This document shows, piece after piece, positions 1 through 5,756 of a stretch of DNA of 6,047 nt. Numbering within the stretch: position 1 is the first letter of the stretch; every line of letters begins with the position of its first letter. Made by a program: the position numbers and the translations under genes. This DNA comes from Phycisphaeraceae bacterium (GTDB lineage: Bacteria; Planctomycetota; Phycisphaerae; Phycisphaerales; Phycisphaeraceae), in NCBI GenBank assembly GCA_003551485.1, contig PUMS01000003.1:1-6047 (forward strand), written 5' to 3'. The notes beneath the pieces are model-generated. The model saw nothing but the letters and a program-made list of their open reading frames with translations. It did no database searches and was not told the DNA's origin.

Positions 1-116
1 CGCGGCCCGATGCGTTGCTGAGCACCCGACAACGAAGCCGGGATACGGACGTCCCGGTCCGCCGCGGCCCCCCAACCCCCCAGCAGGTGCCCATGCCCAA
101 CGCAATCCGCCCCCCG

Positions 117-141
117 GCTCACCCTGCCACAGCGGGTGAGC
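117..141. repeat. 8-bp inverted repeat upstream of the fucosidase gene
   Basis: GCTCACCC at 117-124 is perfectly complementary to GGGTGAGC at 134-141, with a 9-nt loop. No T-run follows on either strand, so it is not a textbook intrinsic terminator. It lies 137 bp before the fucosidase start and could be an operator, part of an upstream gene's 3' end, or chance in GC-rich DNA. The rest of 1-277 has no convincing gene. The stretch 188-222 is relatively AT-rich and is the best place for the fucosidase promoter, but I cannot define a -35/-10 pair there. Confidence 0.4.
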
Positions 142-277
142 GGTCCCCTGCGCCCTTGGCAGAGATCATGTCAGGGAGATGTGAGGGTATGGTATTCGCT
201 TGTTTAAGGATTAGAACAGGATTCGCCCGCGGCTGGTACCATCGGCGACCCCGCTGCAGTGGAAAGCGAGTCTGCCC

Positions 278-1597
278 ATGCCTCACATTGCCCCCTGGTT
301 TCCCGATGCCAAGTACGGCATCTTCATTCACTGGGTGCTCAAGTCGATCTGGATGGCCGATGGCGACCGCAGTGCCGGCTACGCCACCGACCCGTCCGAC
401 CCCAACCACCCACATCGGCTGGCCGAGCGGTTCACCGCCGAGAACTTCGACGCCCGCGCCTGGGGCCGGCTCTTCAAGAGCTGGGGCGCCGGTTACGCGG
501 TGCTGACGACCAAGCACCACATCGGCTTTTCGCTGTTCGACTGCCCGGCCGGCGACTTCTCCGCCGCGCGCCACAGCCCGGCGGGCCGCGACCTGGTGGC
601 CGAGTTCTGCCAGGGCATGCGCGATGCAGGCCTGAAGGTGGGCCTCTACTACAGCCTGCCCGACTGGTCGCACCCGGACTATGCCTCCCTGGCCGGCGGC
701 AGCGATCCGAAGAAGTTCAGCCCGCAGGATGAGCCGCACCGCTGGGAGCGGTTCCTTGAATGCATGTTCGCCGAGGTGCAGCACCTGTGTACGGCCTACG
801 GCGGGATCGACCTGCTGTGGTTCGACGGCGACTGGGAGCGCACTGCCGAGCAATGGCGCAGCATCGAGCTGGCCGAGATGATCCAGCGGCTACAGCCGGG
901 CATCGTGCTCAACAACCGTCTGCGCCACGAGTGCCTCGGCCACTACGGCACGCCCGAGTCCACCCCGCCACTGGGCCCACGGCGGGGCGATGGCTGGTGG
1001 GAGTTCTGCACCACTCCGGGCGAAAACTGGGATGGCCCCGGCGCCAACGAGCATCTCAAGCCGCCTTCGGAGCTGGTGCGCCTCGTGGCGGAGATGGTGG
1101 GCATGGGCGGCAATATGCTGCTCAACGTCGCCCCCGCGCCCGACGGCACGATCCCCGAACCGCAGCTCGAGGTGATGAACCCGCTGGGCCGCTGGGTAGA
1201 TGTGCACCGCGAGGCCCTGCACCACTCACGGGCGGGCCTGCCCGCGGGCCTGTTCAACGGCGCCTCGACGCGCCGGGGCAGCGTGCTGTACCTGATCGCC
1301 TTCGATCAGCCGCGCGACGAGCTGGTGGTCAAGGGCCTGAAAACCATGCCCGAAACCGTGACCCACCTGGCCAGCGGCCAGCCCCTGCCCTGGCGCAGCA
1401 GCGGCGGCCGGCCGAAGTTCAACCAGCCGGGCTGGATTCTCATCAAGGTCCCCCACCGCTTCATGGATGACTACGCCACGGTGATCCGCCTCACCTTCCC
1501 CGACGACACCCTGCGCGTGCAGTGCCCCGACGGCGCTGAGCTGACATGGAAAGGCCGCCCGCCACTGGAGGAGAAGGCGGTCAGTGAGGCCAGGTAG
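278..1597 (+). CDS. alpha-L-fucosidase, GH29 family, no signal peptide
   Basis: This 439-aa protein is a retaining exo-fucosidase expected to release terminal L-fucose from fucosylated oligosaccharides. The (beta/alpha)8 domain spans about residues 5-315. It opens with WFPDAKYGIFIHW (7-19), then VLTTKHH (75-81), GLYYSLPDW (122-130) and LLWFDGDW (179-186), where D183 fits the family's catalytic nucleophile. VLNNR (210-214), WEFCTT (241-246, E242 a possible acid/base by position) and MLLNVAPAPDGTIPE (280-294) follow. Residues 320-410 resemble the C-terminal beta-sandwich. The length is normal for GH29. There is no N-terminal hydrophobic segment, so it should act in the cytoplasm, presumably on imported fuco-oligosaccharides. 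The start is fixed by an in-frame TAG at 212-214, no other ATG/GTG before 278, and GGAAAGCGAG at 261-270. Two motifs deviate: the usual HWG is HWV (G to V at 20), and KHHDG is KHHIG (D to I at 82). The family call is firm; substrate linkage is not readable. Confidence 0.9.
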   Translation: MPHIAPWFPDAKYGIFIHWVLKSIWMADGDRSAGYATDPSDPNHPHRLAERFTAENFDARAWGRLFKSWGAGYAVLTTKHHIGFSLFDCPAGDFSAARHSPAGRDLVAEFCQGMRDAGLKVGLYYSLPDWSHPDYASLAGGSDPKKFSPQDEPHRWERFLECMFAEVQHLCTAYGGIDLLWFDGDWERTAEQWRSIELAEMIQRLQPGIVLNNRLRHECLGHYGTPESTPPLGPRRGDGWWEFCTTPGENWDGPGANEHLKPPSELVRLVAEMVGMGGNMLLNVAPAPDGTIPEPQLEVMNPLGRWVDVHREALHHSRAGLPAGLFNGASTRRGSVLYLIAFDQPRDELVVKGLKTMPETVTHLASGQPLPWRSSGGRPKFNQPGWILIKVPHRFMDDYATVIRLTFPDDTLRVQCPDGAELTWKGRPPLEEKAVSEAR

Positions 1598-1598
1598 C

Positions 1599-1608
1599 GG
1601 GGGGGGGG
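1599..1608 (+). repeat. G10 homopolymer just after the fucosidase stop codon
   Basis: Ten consecutive G residues start 2 nt after the TAG at 1595-1597, followed by A and four more Gs. The tract is prone to slippage and to sequencing length error. Because it lies downstream of the stop, length changes would not alter the fucosidase protein. Between here and the first terminator (1609-1747) I see only a small CAACGC/GCGTTG hairpin at 1625-1642 and no gene. Confidence 0.7.
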
Positions 1609-1747
1609 AGGGGCCGCGTCGCATCAACGCGTGCCGGCGTTGTCGCGGATACGAAGAAGGGGGGCGTACGTGGTTGGCATGGTGTTCCGTGTGCCCAGCC
1701 GCACAAGTTAAGTGTACTCGTCGCCTTTCCCCGGTCATCAGGACCAC

Positions 1748-1778
1748 CGCCGGGAGCCCCCGGCGTTCATCGTTTCTT
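1748..1778 (+). terminator. Probable intrinsic terminator of the fucosidase gene
   Basis: CGCCGGG (1748-1754) pairs perfectly with CCCGGCG (1759-1765) across a 4-nt loop. The plus-strand T-rich stretch TTCATCGTTTCTT (1766-1778) follows at once. It lies 150 nt after the fucosidase stop and faces the convergent PEP-CTERM gene. The U-tract is interrupted, so termination may be only partial. Confidence 0.6.
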
Positions 1779-1790
1779 ATCGGCGCCCAT

Positions 1791-1821
1791 GAAAAGCCCG
1801 GCCGGGGTCGCCGGCCGGGCT
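1791..1821 (-). terminator. Intrinsic terminator of the PEP-CTERM gene
   Basis: An 11-bp perfect GC-rich stem (1795-1805 with 1811-1821, 5-nt loop) is followed on the minus strand by TTTTC. It begins 39 nt past the stop codon of the PEP-CTERM gene. The geometry (strong stem, immediate U-run) fits rho-independent termination on the minus strand. On the plus strand the same hairpin is followed only by GTGTCATTG, so it should act mainly in one direction. Confidence 0.85.
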
Positions 1822-1860
1822 GTGTCATTGTTACCGTATTGCGCGTCGAGTCCGGGAGCT

Positions 1861-2631
1861 TCAGCGGCGGCGGCGCAGCAGCATCAGCCCACCGACCCCG
1901 AGCAGCGCCAGGGAAGCGGGCTCGGGAATGTAGATGTTGTTGATGAACGCCTCGGCATCCCGCGTGTGGACCAGCATGGACTGCAGCGGCCCGACCGTCG
2001 TGTTGCGGTAGCCGAAGTCACTGGCCACCTCGGTCTGCTCGGTGAAGGCGCCGCCACGGAGGGAGACGCTATAGCTCTGGTCACCGGCCGAGGCGACATT
2101 GTCGACATCGAGCCACACCTCGTACCACTGGCCAAGCTCCAGCACGGCGATGTTGGTGAACGATCCGCCATCGCGGGCGCGCAGATTGACGAAACCCTCG
2201 TCCGCACCACCGATCAGGGTCACCTGCACGGCGAATTCACCAAACTCCCAACCCGGGTCAGCGCTCTGGGCCAGGCCAAAGCCGAAGTCGCTCACCGTGT
2301 CCGCGCGGAACTCGAAGTAGAGTGTGTCGGAGCCGCCCTCGGGCAGGGCCGCGGCAAACAGCGGACTGTTGTTGTAGATGATGTCCCCTGAGTCGCCAGG
2401 GGCGGTGAACACCTGGTTTCCGGGGTCGCCCGGGGCGTCTTGAACCTCGGTCAGCCCGTCAGCACGGAAGTCATCCACCGTGACCCAATGCCCCTGGCCC
2501 CCGAGCAGACCCGGGGTGTAGGCCTGGAAATCATCAACCAAGACAGGCGGGATCGGCCCAGCAAAAGCACTGGCCCCCATACCTGCGACAGCGACCCCCA
2601 CAACACCAGCTCGGAGGCAAGTAGCTACCAT
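1861..2631 (-). CDS. Secreted PEP-CTERM sorting domain protein, jelly-roll-like
   Basis: This 256-aa exported protein is of unknown specific function. Residues 1-24 form a Sec signal peptide: a short basic start, a hydrophobic VVGVAVAGMGA core and an AFA cleavage site before G25. The body (about 30-232) is acidic and beta-rich, with VDDFQAY (32-38), LYFEFRAD (104-111) and WYEVWLDVD (169-177). This resembles the concanavalin/LamG-like sandwiches common in planctomycete surface proteins, which is an inference. The C-terminus is a canonical PEP-CTERM tail: PEP at 236-238, a hydrophobic SLALLGVGGLMLL segment, then four Args ending the protein. Known biology of the tail is membrane anchoring and processing by an exosortase; no exosortase gene is in the window. 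The ATG at 2631 is preferred over the upstream in-frame ATG at 2742 because it has a strong RBS, starts the signal peptide, and the promoter -10 lies between them. The gene looks monocistronic, with its own promoter and terminator. Confidence 0.88.
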   Translation of the reverse strand: MVATCLRAGVVGVAVAGMGASAFAGPIPPVLVDDFQAYTPGLLGGQGHWVTVDDFRADGLTEVQDAPGDPGNQVFTAPGDSGDIIYNNSPLFAAALPEGGSDTLYFEFRADTVSDFGFGLAQSADPGWEFGEFAVQVTLIGGADEGFVNLRARDGGSFTNIAVLELGQWYEVWLDVDNVASAGDQSYSVSLRGGAFTEQTEVASDFGYRNTTVGPLQSMLVHTRDAEAFINNIYIPEPASLALLGVGGLMLLRRRR

Positions 2632-2636
2632 TGCAT

Positions 2637-2644
2637 CTCTCCTT
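2637..2644 (-). promoter_or_regulatory. Ribosome binding site that fixes the PEP-CTERM start
   Basis: On the minus strand AAGGAGAG (2644 to 2637) precedes the ATG at 2631 by 5 nt, measured from its 3' end. It is a near-perfect Shine-Dalgarno sequence. It supports 2631 as the true start instead of the longer in-frame ATG at 2742. Confidence 0.85.
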
Positions 2645-2691
2645 TTTGCTTGTGGCCAGAGTGGCCTCTCCGTCTGCAGACAGAGCTTGAC

Positions 2692-2719
2692 GCTTGAGCA
2701 CCGAGCGCGAACCTCAAGC
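2692..2719 (-). repeat. Hairpin in the 5' leader of the PEP-CTERM mRNA
   Basis: GCTTGAG (2692-2698) and CTCAAGC (2713-2719) form a perfect 7-bp stem with a 14-nt loop. It begins roughly 7 nt downstream of the predicted transcription start (about 2726). Such 5'-proximal stems can stabilise mRNA or serve as binding sites. Two smaller palindromes follow in the same leader: GTCTGCAGAC (2672-2681) and GGCCA/TGGCC (2654-2666). The leader does not resemble a riboswitch class I know. Confidence 0.45.
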
Positions 2720-2732
2720 CCACAATGCTTGT

Positions 2733-2761
2733 AACATACCACAACCGTTCTGGCGTGTCAA
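2733..2761 (-). promoter_or_regulatory. Sigma70-type promoter of the PEP-CTERM gene
   Basis: On the minus strand a perfect -35 TTGACA (2761 to 2756) is followed by a 17-bp spacer and a -10 TATGTT (2738 to 2733, 4 of 6 consensus bases). An A-rich UP-like stretch, AAGAAAAAAAC, sits just upstream of the -35. The predicted transcript starts near 2726 and gives a leader of about 95 nt before the ATG at 2631. Confidence 0.8.
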
Positions 2762-2923
2762 GTTTTTTTCTTGGCACTTCCGGGAATTGCCTCCCGCCGT
2801 AGGTGCACAAAAGTGGACATGCTGGTCTCCTATGGCGGCCAAGCATCACGGTAACGTCCCGCTCTCGTTGCAGATGGCATTTAAGTTTTTGTGCAAAAAT
2901 GATTTAGATTCCATCATCTAGTC
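2762..2923. other. Non-coding spacer with a strongly AT-rich patch
   Basis: No credible gene is seen here. The segment 2880-2920 has about 24% G+C, in sharp contrast to the GC-rich surroundings. It contains the near-palindrome TTTTTGTGCAAAAA (2886-2899). It lies between the PEP-CTERM promoter and the inverted-repeat element at 2925 and could be the insertion target of that element or an upstream regulatory region. Confidence 0.5.
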
Positions 2924-2924
2924 G

Positions 2925-3036
2925 GAAAAGGGGTCAGGAGCATATAGGGCGCCCGTGTCGGGCCGGCGCCCGTCTGGGCATAGGGGGACTACATCCGAGG
3001 ATCCGCCTGCACGCAATTTATTCCCGACCCCTTTTC
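2925..3036. mobile_element. MITE-like element with 11-bp perfect terminal inverted repeats
   Basis: GAAAAGGGGTC (2925-2935) is the exact inverse complement of GACCCCTTTTC (3026-3036). Pairing extends three more base pairs inward after a single mismatch (GGA at 2937-2939 with TCC at 3022-3024). The triplet TCG flanks both sides (2922-2924 and 3037-3039), which may be a short target duplication or chance. Inside is a second stem, GGGCGCC (2947-2953) with GGCGCCC (2965-2971). No transposase is encoded, so the element is non-autonomous or a remnant. The AAAAGGGGTC-type end resembles, from memory, short dispersed motifs found near REP-associated (IS200-like) tyrosine transposases; that link is inference. 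Confidence 0.65.
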
Positions 3037-3045
3037 TCGGCCCCA

Positions 3046-3060
3046 TGCGGCTGCGCCGCA
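3046..3060. repeat. Compact REP-like hairpin
   Basis: TGCGGC (3046-3051) pairs perfectly with GCCGCA (3055-3060) around a 3-nt loop. It sits between the two inverted-repeat elements. Its form is like a REP palindrome, but only one clear copy is present in the window. Confidence 0.4.
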
Positions 3061-3116
3061 CCCACGAGGATGAAAATCGGGGCACGGGGAACGCGTGTTC
3101 CGGCTCTCGGCATGGT

Positions 3117-3359
3117 GTAGGTTGGGTAGAGCGAGGTCTTCCGAGCGAAACCCACCACCCCCCGTTGCGAGCGCGGTCTACCCCCCCGTCTTCCCAAACC
3201 CGCCTCGAATCGCGCGGGGGACGGCTCAATCCCTGCTTCCCCATCGATGATCGTGTACAAGATCCCGACGCCTGTCGCGCTCGCCACGCCTCATTGGTGG
3301 GTTTAGCGCGGAGCGATGTTGAAGCCGTCGCTCGCAAAGCCTCGCTCTACCCACCCTAC
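3117..3359. repeat. 243-bp non-coding element with long imperfect inverted ends
   Basis: The left end 3117-3136 (GTAGGTTGGGTAGAGCGAGG) matches the complement of 3340-3359 at 19 of 20 positions. A second block, 3140-3157 against 3295-3312, matches at 16 of 18. The right arm carries 27 extra bases (3313-3339), which themselves complete a GAGCGA/TCGCTC hairpin (3311-3333), whereas the left arm has only 3 bases there. The interior (3158-3294) is rich in C-runs and encodes no convincing protein. The architecture suggests a non-autonomous mobile or dispersed repeat. Reading frames across it on both strands look spurious because they cross the repeat arms and have no family signature. Confidence 0.65.
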
Positions 3360-3426
3360 GGCCTGCTCCCCTCCAGGGGGCGATTTTCAGCGCAGGGGCT
3401 GGAACGACCGCAGCGCCGCGGCCGCG

Positions 3427-4815
3427 TCAGGGCGTGCCGGCGGGGTTGCGGGTCTCGGTCGCGGCCTGGGCGGCGTTGGCTTCATCCGAGCCGTTGGTGA
3501 CGAAGGCATCGTAGATGGCGCGGACGGCCCGGGGCAGGTCTTCGGCCTCGACGCCGACGATGATGTTCAGCTCGCTCGAGCCCTGGTCGATCATGCGGAC
3601 GTTGACACCGGCGTTGCCCAGCGCGGTGAACAGCCGAGCGGCGGTGCCGGGGGTGTGGGCCATGCCGCGGCCGACGGTGGCGATCAGGGCCATGTTGGGG
3701 TAGACCTCGATGGCATCGGGCTGGCAGGCGGCGCGGATTTCGTCGAGCACCTTATCGAGCTTGCCCTCGAGCTCGGCATCGTGCACCACCACGCTCATGG
3801 TGTCGATGCCCGAGGGGGTGTGCTCGTAGCTGACGCCGTTGTTCTCAAACACCCCCAGCAGCCGGCGGCCGAAGCCGATCTCGCTGTTCATCAGCGCCTT
3901 CTCGACGGCGATGACCGTGAAGTCGGACCGGCCGGCGATGCCGGTGATCTGCCGCAGCGTGCGGACGACGGGCACGGCATCGTTGGGTACGATCATGGTG
4001 CCGGGGTTCTCCGGATCATTGGTGTTGCGGATGTTGACCGGGATGCCCGCCTGCCGCACGGGGAAGATGGCCTCATCGTGCAGCACGTTGGCGCCCATGT
4101 AGGCCAGCTCGCGCAGCTCGCGGTAGGTCAGCATGTCCATCTTGCGGGGCTCGGGCACGATGCGGGGGTCGGCCATCAGCAGGCCGGCGACGTCGGTCCA
4201 GTTCTCGTACACCCCGGCGCCCACGCCCGCGGCGACGATCGCCCCGGTGATGTCGCTGCCACCGCGCGAGAAGGTGCGTACCTTGCCGTTGGCGGCCCGA
4301 CCGTAAAAGCCGGGGATGACCACGCCGCCTTTGCGCTGGGCCAGCGAAGCCAGGGCCGCCGCGGTGCGCTGCTGATCCACGCGGCCGGTGGGCTCGAAGA
4401 AGATCACGTCGATGGCATCGACGAACTCGAAGCCGGCGGCCTCGGCCAGGATCTGACCGTTGAGGTACTCGCCGCGGCTGGCGGCGTAGTCGGCACTCTC
4501 ACCGGCCGCGATGCGCTGCTGGATGTCGGCCAGATGAGGCGCCAGGTCCAGTGACAGGCCCAGATCGGCCACGATCTGCCTGTAGCGCCCCGCAATGCGC
4601 TCGAAGACCTCATCGAAGCCGATGTCCTGCTGGGCGTGGGCATGGCAGAGGTAGAACAGGTCGGTGATCTTCTGGTCCTTGGGGTGGCGCTTGCCGGGCG
4701 CTGAGGGCACCAGGAACCGGCGCTCGGGGTCAGCCTGCACAATTTGCAGGACCTTTCGAAACTGATCGGCATCGGCCACGGACGTGCCGCCGAACTTACA
4801 GACCTTGACACTCAC
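3427..4815 (-). CDS. lysC: Aspartate kinase (aspartokinase), monofunctional, two ACT domains
   Basis: This 462-aa cytoplasmic enzyme phosphorylates L-aspartate to 4-phospho-L-aspartate, the first committed step towards lysine, threonine, methionine and diaminopimelate. The kinase domain (about 3-280) shows KFGGTSV (7-13), VPSAPGKR (36-43), PGFYGR (168-173), SRGGSDITG (183-191, the nucleotide-binding signature) and NWTDVAGLLMADPR (205-218). ELAYMGANVLHDEA (236-249) follows. Two ACT domains at about 298-360 and 373-438 suggest allosteric feedback control. The PSGIDTMSVVV motif (334-344) and the full length resemble the lysine-sensitive, YclM-like class more than the short alpha/beta type, so which amino acid inhibits it is an inference. 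The GTG start at 4815 is chosen because SVKVCKFGGTS is the standard N-terminus and AAGGAG lies 7 nt upstream; the open frame to 5019 lacks homology-like sequence. There is no homoserine dehydrogenase fusion, and no neighbour belongs to the pathway. No clear terminator is seen at 3360-3426. Confidence 0.96.
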   Translation of the reverse strand: MSVKVCKFGGTSVADADQFRKVLQIVQADPERRFLVPSAPGKRHPKDQKITDLFYLCHAHAQQDIGFDEVFERIAGRYRQIVADLGLSLDLAPHLADIQQRIAAGESADYAASRGEYLNGQILAEAAGFEFVDAIDVIFFEPTGRVDQQRTAAALASLAQRKGGVVIPGFYGRAANGKVRTFSRGGSDITGAIVAAGVGAGVYENWTDVAGLLMADPRIVPEPRKMDMLTYRELRELAYMGANVLHDEAIFPVRQAGIPVNIRNTNDPENPGTMIVPNDAVPVVRTLRQITGIAGRSDFTVIAVEKALMNSEIGFGRRLLGVFENNGVSYEHTPSGIDTMSVVVHDAELEGKLDKVLDEIRAACQPDAIEVYPNMALIATVGRGMAHTPGTAARLFTALGNAGVNVRMIDQGSSELNIIVGVEAEDLPRAVRAIYDAFVTNGSDEANAAQAATETRNPAGTP

Positions 4816-4822
4816 GGCAGGA

Positions 4823-4828
4823 CTCCTT
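4823..4828 (-). promoter_or_regulatory. Ribosome binding site fixing the GTG start of aspartate kinase
   Basis: AAGGAG on the minus strand (4828 to 4823) is 7 nt before the GTG at 4815. It supports the GTG over any upstream in-frame start. Confidence 0.85.
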
Positions 4829-4846
4829 GCAGGGTTTGGAGCCGGG

Positions 4847-4876
4847 ATTCTACACAAGGTGGCGGGCGAGGCGCAA
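4847..4876 (-). promoter_or_regulatory. Probable promoter of the aspartate kinase gene
   Basis: On the minus strand TAGAAT (4852 to 4847, 5 of 6 consensus) makes a good -10. A weak -35, TTGCGC (4876 to 4871), lies 18 bp upstream. The predicted start near 4840 gives a short leader of about 25 nt that contains the RBS, with no room for a long attenuator or lysine riboswitch. None is seen. Confidence 0.55.
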
Positions 4877-4926
4877 TCAGGCCCATGCGACCGCCACAGC
4901 GGATAATCGCACCTGAATGAGACGAT

Positions 4927-5052
4927 TTGCTTGACCGCCGCCGCAGCATCCATCACACTGTCGGCAACCGGGTGTTCCGGCGGGCTGTGTGGCTGGACGG
5001 TTCCGTGGTCGGGGCGCACGACCGGTTCAACGCGCTGCTGCGTATTTACTGA
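4927..5052 (+). CDS. Possible small reading frame, 41 aa, or remnant of a gene 3' end
   Basis: The frame is open after the TGA at 4918-4920 and ends at TGA 5050-5052. It would start at TTG 4927, with no good Shine-Dalgarno, which weakens it. The product ends ...VWLDGSVVGAHDRFNALLRIY, has about 80% G/C at third positions, and looks more protein-like than its shadow frames. It could be a real small protein, the decayed 3' end of a gene, or chance in GC-rich DNA. Its stop lies 10 nt before the GTG of the next small frame, and the RBS of that frame overlaps its stop codon. I do not recognise a family. Confidence 0.2.
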   Translation: MLDRRRSIHHTVGNRVFRRAVWLDGSVVGAHDRFNALLRIY

Positions 5053-5062
5053 AGGGAGCAGC

Positions 5063-5167
5063 GTGACAGAGAGCGCGCGGCGGACTGGCGCATCCGGGGC
5101 GGCGCCGCCGAACGGCCAGCAATGCCAGAGTTGTTTGTATGTGTTTGAATTGGCGGAAGATAAGTAA
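5063..5167 (+). CDS. Small reading frame, 34 aa, with strong RBS and a CxxC motif
   Basis: GTG at 5063 is preceded by AAGGGAG (5052-5058), spaced 4 nt. The 34-aa product has a polar, low-complexity first half and then QQCQSCLYVFELAEDK, with CQSC at residues 21-24 (a CxxC pair). Its last 29 nt overlap the 5' end of the TPR-like frame that starts at 5139, which itself has no RBS. Either this is a leader-like small protein that couples translation to the downstream gene, or it is the true N-terminus of the downstream protein separated from it by a one-base frameshift near 5150-5167. No known family is recognised. Confidence 0.4.
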   Translation: MTESARRTGASGAAPPNGQQCQSCLYVFELAEDK

Positions 5168-5582
5168 ACTCGAGGCGGCCGGGGAACATAAGCAGGCTGT
5201 CGAGGCGATTCAGGCCCGGCTGATGGAGAGTCCCGATGAGGCCGAAGCCGTCATCCGCCTGGGGCTCAACCTCTGGTGTGCCCTGGACAGCCTCCCGCCG
5301 CAGGAGGCCCGCGAATGGGCCGAGTGGGTCATGGTTCTGTTCGCCCGCTACCACCGCCCCCTTGGCGGTAACGCCGACTTCTGCTGGGTCTTCGGCAAGG
5401 GCATGGGCCGACACTGGCCGGACCTGCCCGGCGCCAGCGAGGCCCTCGGGCGCTCACTGGTGCAGCGTGCCGCAGCGCTGGACCCGTTCTGGGCGCGCAT
5501 CGAGTCGGGCACACTTCAGGAAGGCGATGCCCAGCGTCTGGAAGGCCGGGGCCTGCTGGAGCGGGTGGCCCTGGGGCGGTGA
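5139..5582 (+). CDS. Hypothetical TPR-like helical protein, 147 aa
   Basis: I do not recognise a named family. Residues 8-50 read as a TPR-type helix pair (KLEAAGEHKQAVEAIQ, then SPDEAEAVIRLGLNLW). WAEWVMVLFARYH (60-72) and NADFCWVFGKGMGRHWP (78-94) follow, and a last repeat-like helix runs SEALGRSLVQRAAALDP (100-116). The layout resembles, from memory, small stand-alone TPR-like proteins in which a conserved NxxxxWxxG segment precedes a final 'AxxLDP' helix; this is a weak inference. No signal peptide or membrane segment is visible, so it is probably cytoplasmic. The start is uncertain: ATG 5139 has no Shine-Dalgarno, whereas the overlapping frame beginning at GTG 5063 has a good one. A single-base shift would merge the two into a protein of about 173 aa. 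Third-position GC is high across the body, so it is likely a real gene. The downstream 5583-5800 holds only a weak hairpin (5653-5683). Confidence 0.65.
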   Translation: MCLNWRKISKLEAAGEHKQAVEAIQARLMESPDEAEAVIRLGLNLWCALDSLPPQEAREWAEWVMVLFARYHRPLGGNADFCWVFGKGMGRHWPDLPGASEALGRSLVQRAAALDPFWARIESGTLQEGDAQRLEGRGLLERVALGR

Positions 5583-5756
5583 AAGGGATGAGCCTCGGGA
5601 TGCGACCATTACCGGGGCCGGGGGCGGCATCCATCGGGTGCTGCCGGCTGCTTGCCCGCCAATGCATCTGACCTGCGCGGGCATGCACAGGGAGACAAGT
5701 CGCCGGTGGCACAAGGGGTCTGGTGTGGCGGCTGCGGTGCGGCGTCGTGATCGGGT

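Noticed and set aside
15..506. Plus-strand frame overlapping the start of the fucosidase gene
   Set aside because: It overlaps GH29 coding sequence in another frame, is proline/serine/arginine rich with no motif, and has no RBS.
119..853. Minus-strand 244-aa frame opposite the fucosidase gene
   Set aside because: It is antisense to well-supported GH29 motifs and has no recognisable domains.
2632..2742. N-terminal extension of the PEP-CTERM protein to the ATG at 2742
   Set aside because: The extension covers the promoter -10 and the leader. The ATG at 2631 has a strong RBS and begins a proper signal peptide.
2918..3337. Overlapping open frames on both strands across the repeat region (139 aa, 89 aa minus; 181 aa plus)
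   Set aside because: They run through the inverted-repeat arms of two elements. Their Arg/Gly/Pro/Ser-rich products have no fold-like pattern or conserved motif.
3316..4554. Long plus-strand open frame (412 aa) opposite the aspartate kinase gene
   Set aside because: It is antisense to a clear aspartate kinase. Its composition (repetitive G, A, D, V, H) is typical of a GC-rich shadow frame.
4816..5019. N-terminal extension of aspartate kinase to 5019
   Set aside because: The KFGGTS motif normally lies within the first 10-15 residues. GTG 4815 has an AAGGAG site 7 nt upstream, and the predicted -10 lies inside the extension.
5588..5674. Short frame starting at ATG 5588 after the TPR-like gene
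   Set aside because: It gives only 28 residues, the GGG before the ATG is too close to act as an RBS, and the composition is not protein-like.
5653..5683. 7-bp hairpin as a terminator of the TPR-like gene
   Set aside because: The loop is 17 nt and no T-run follows on the plus strand.
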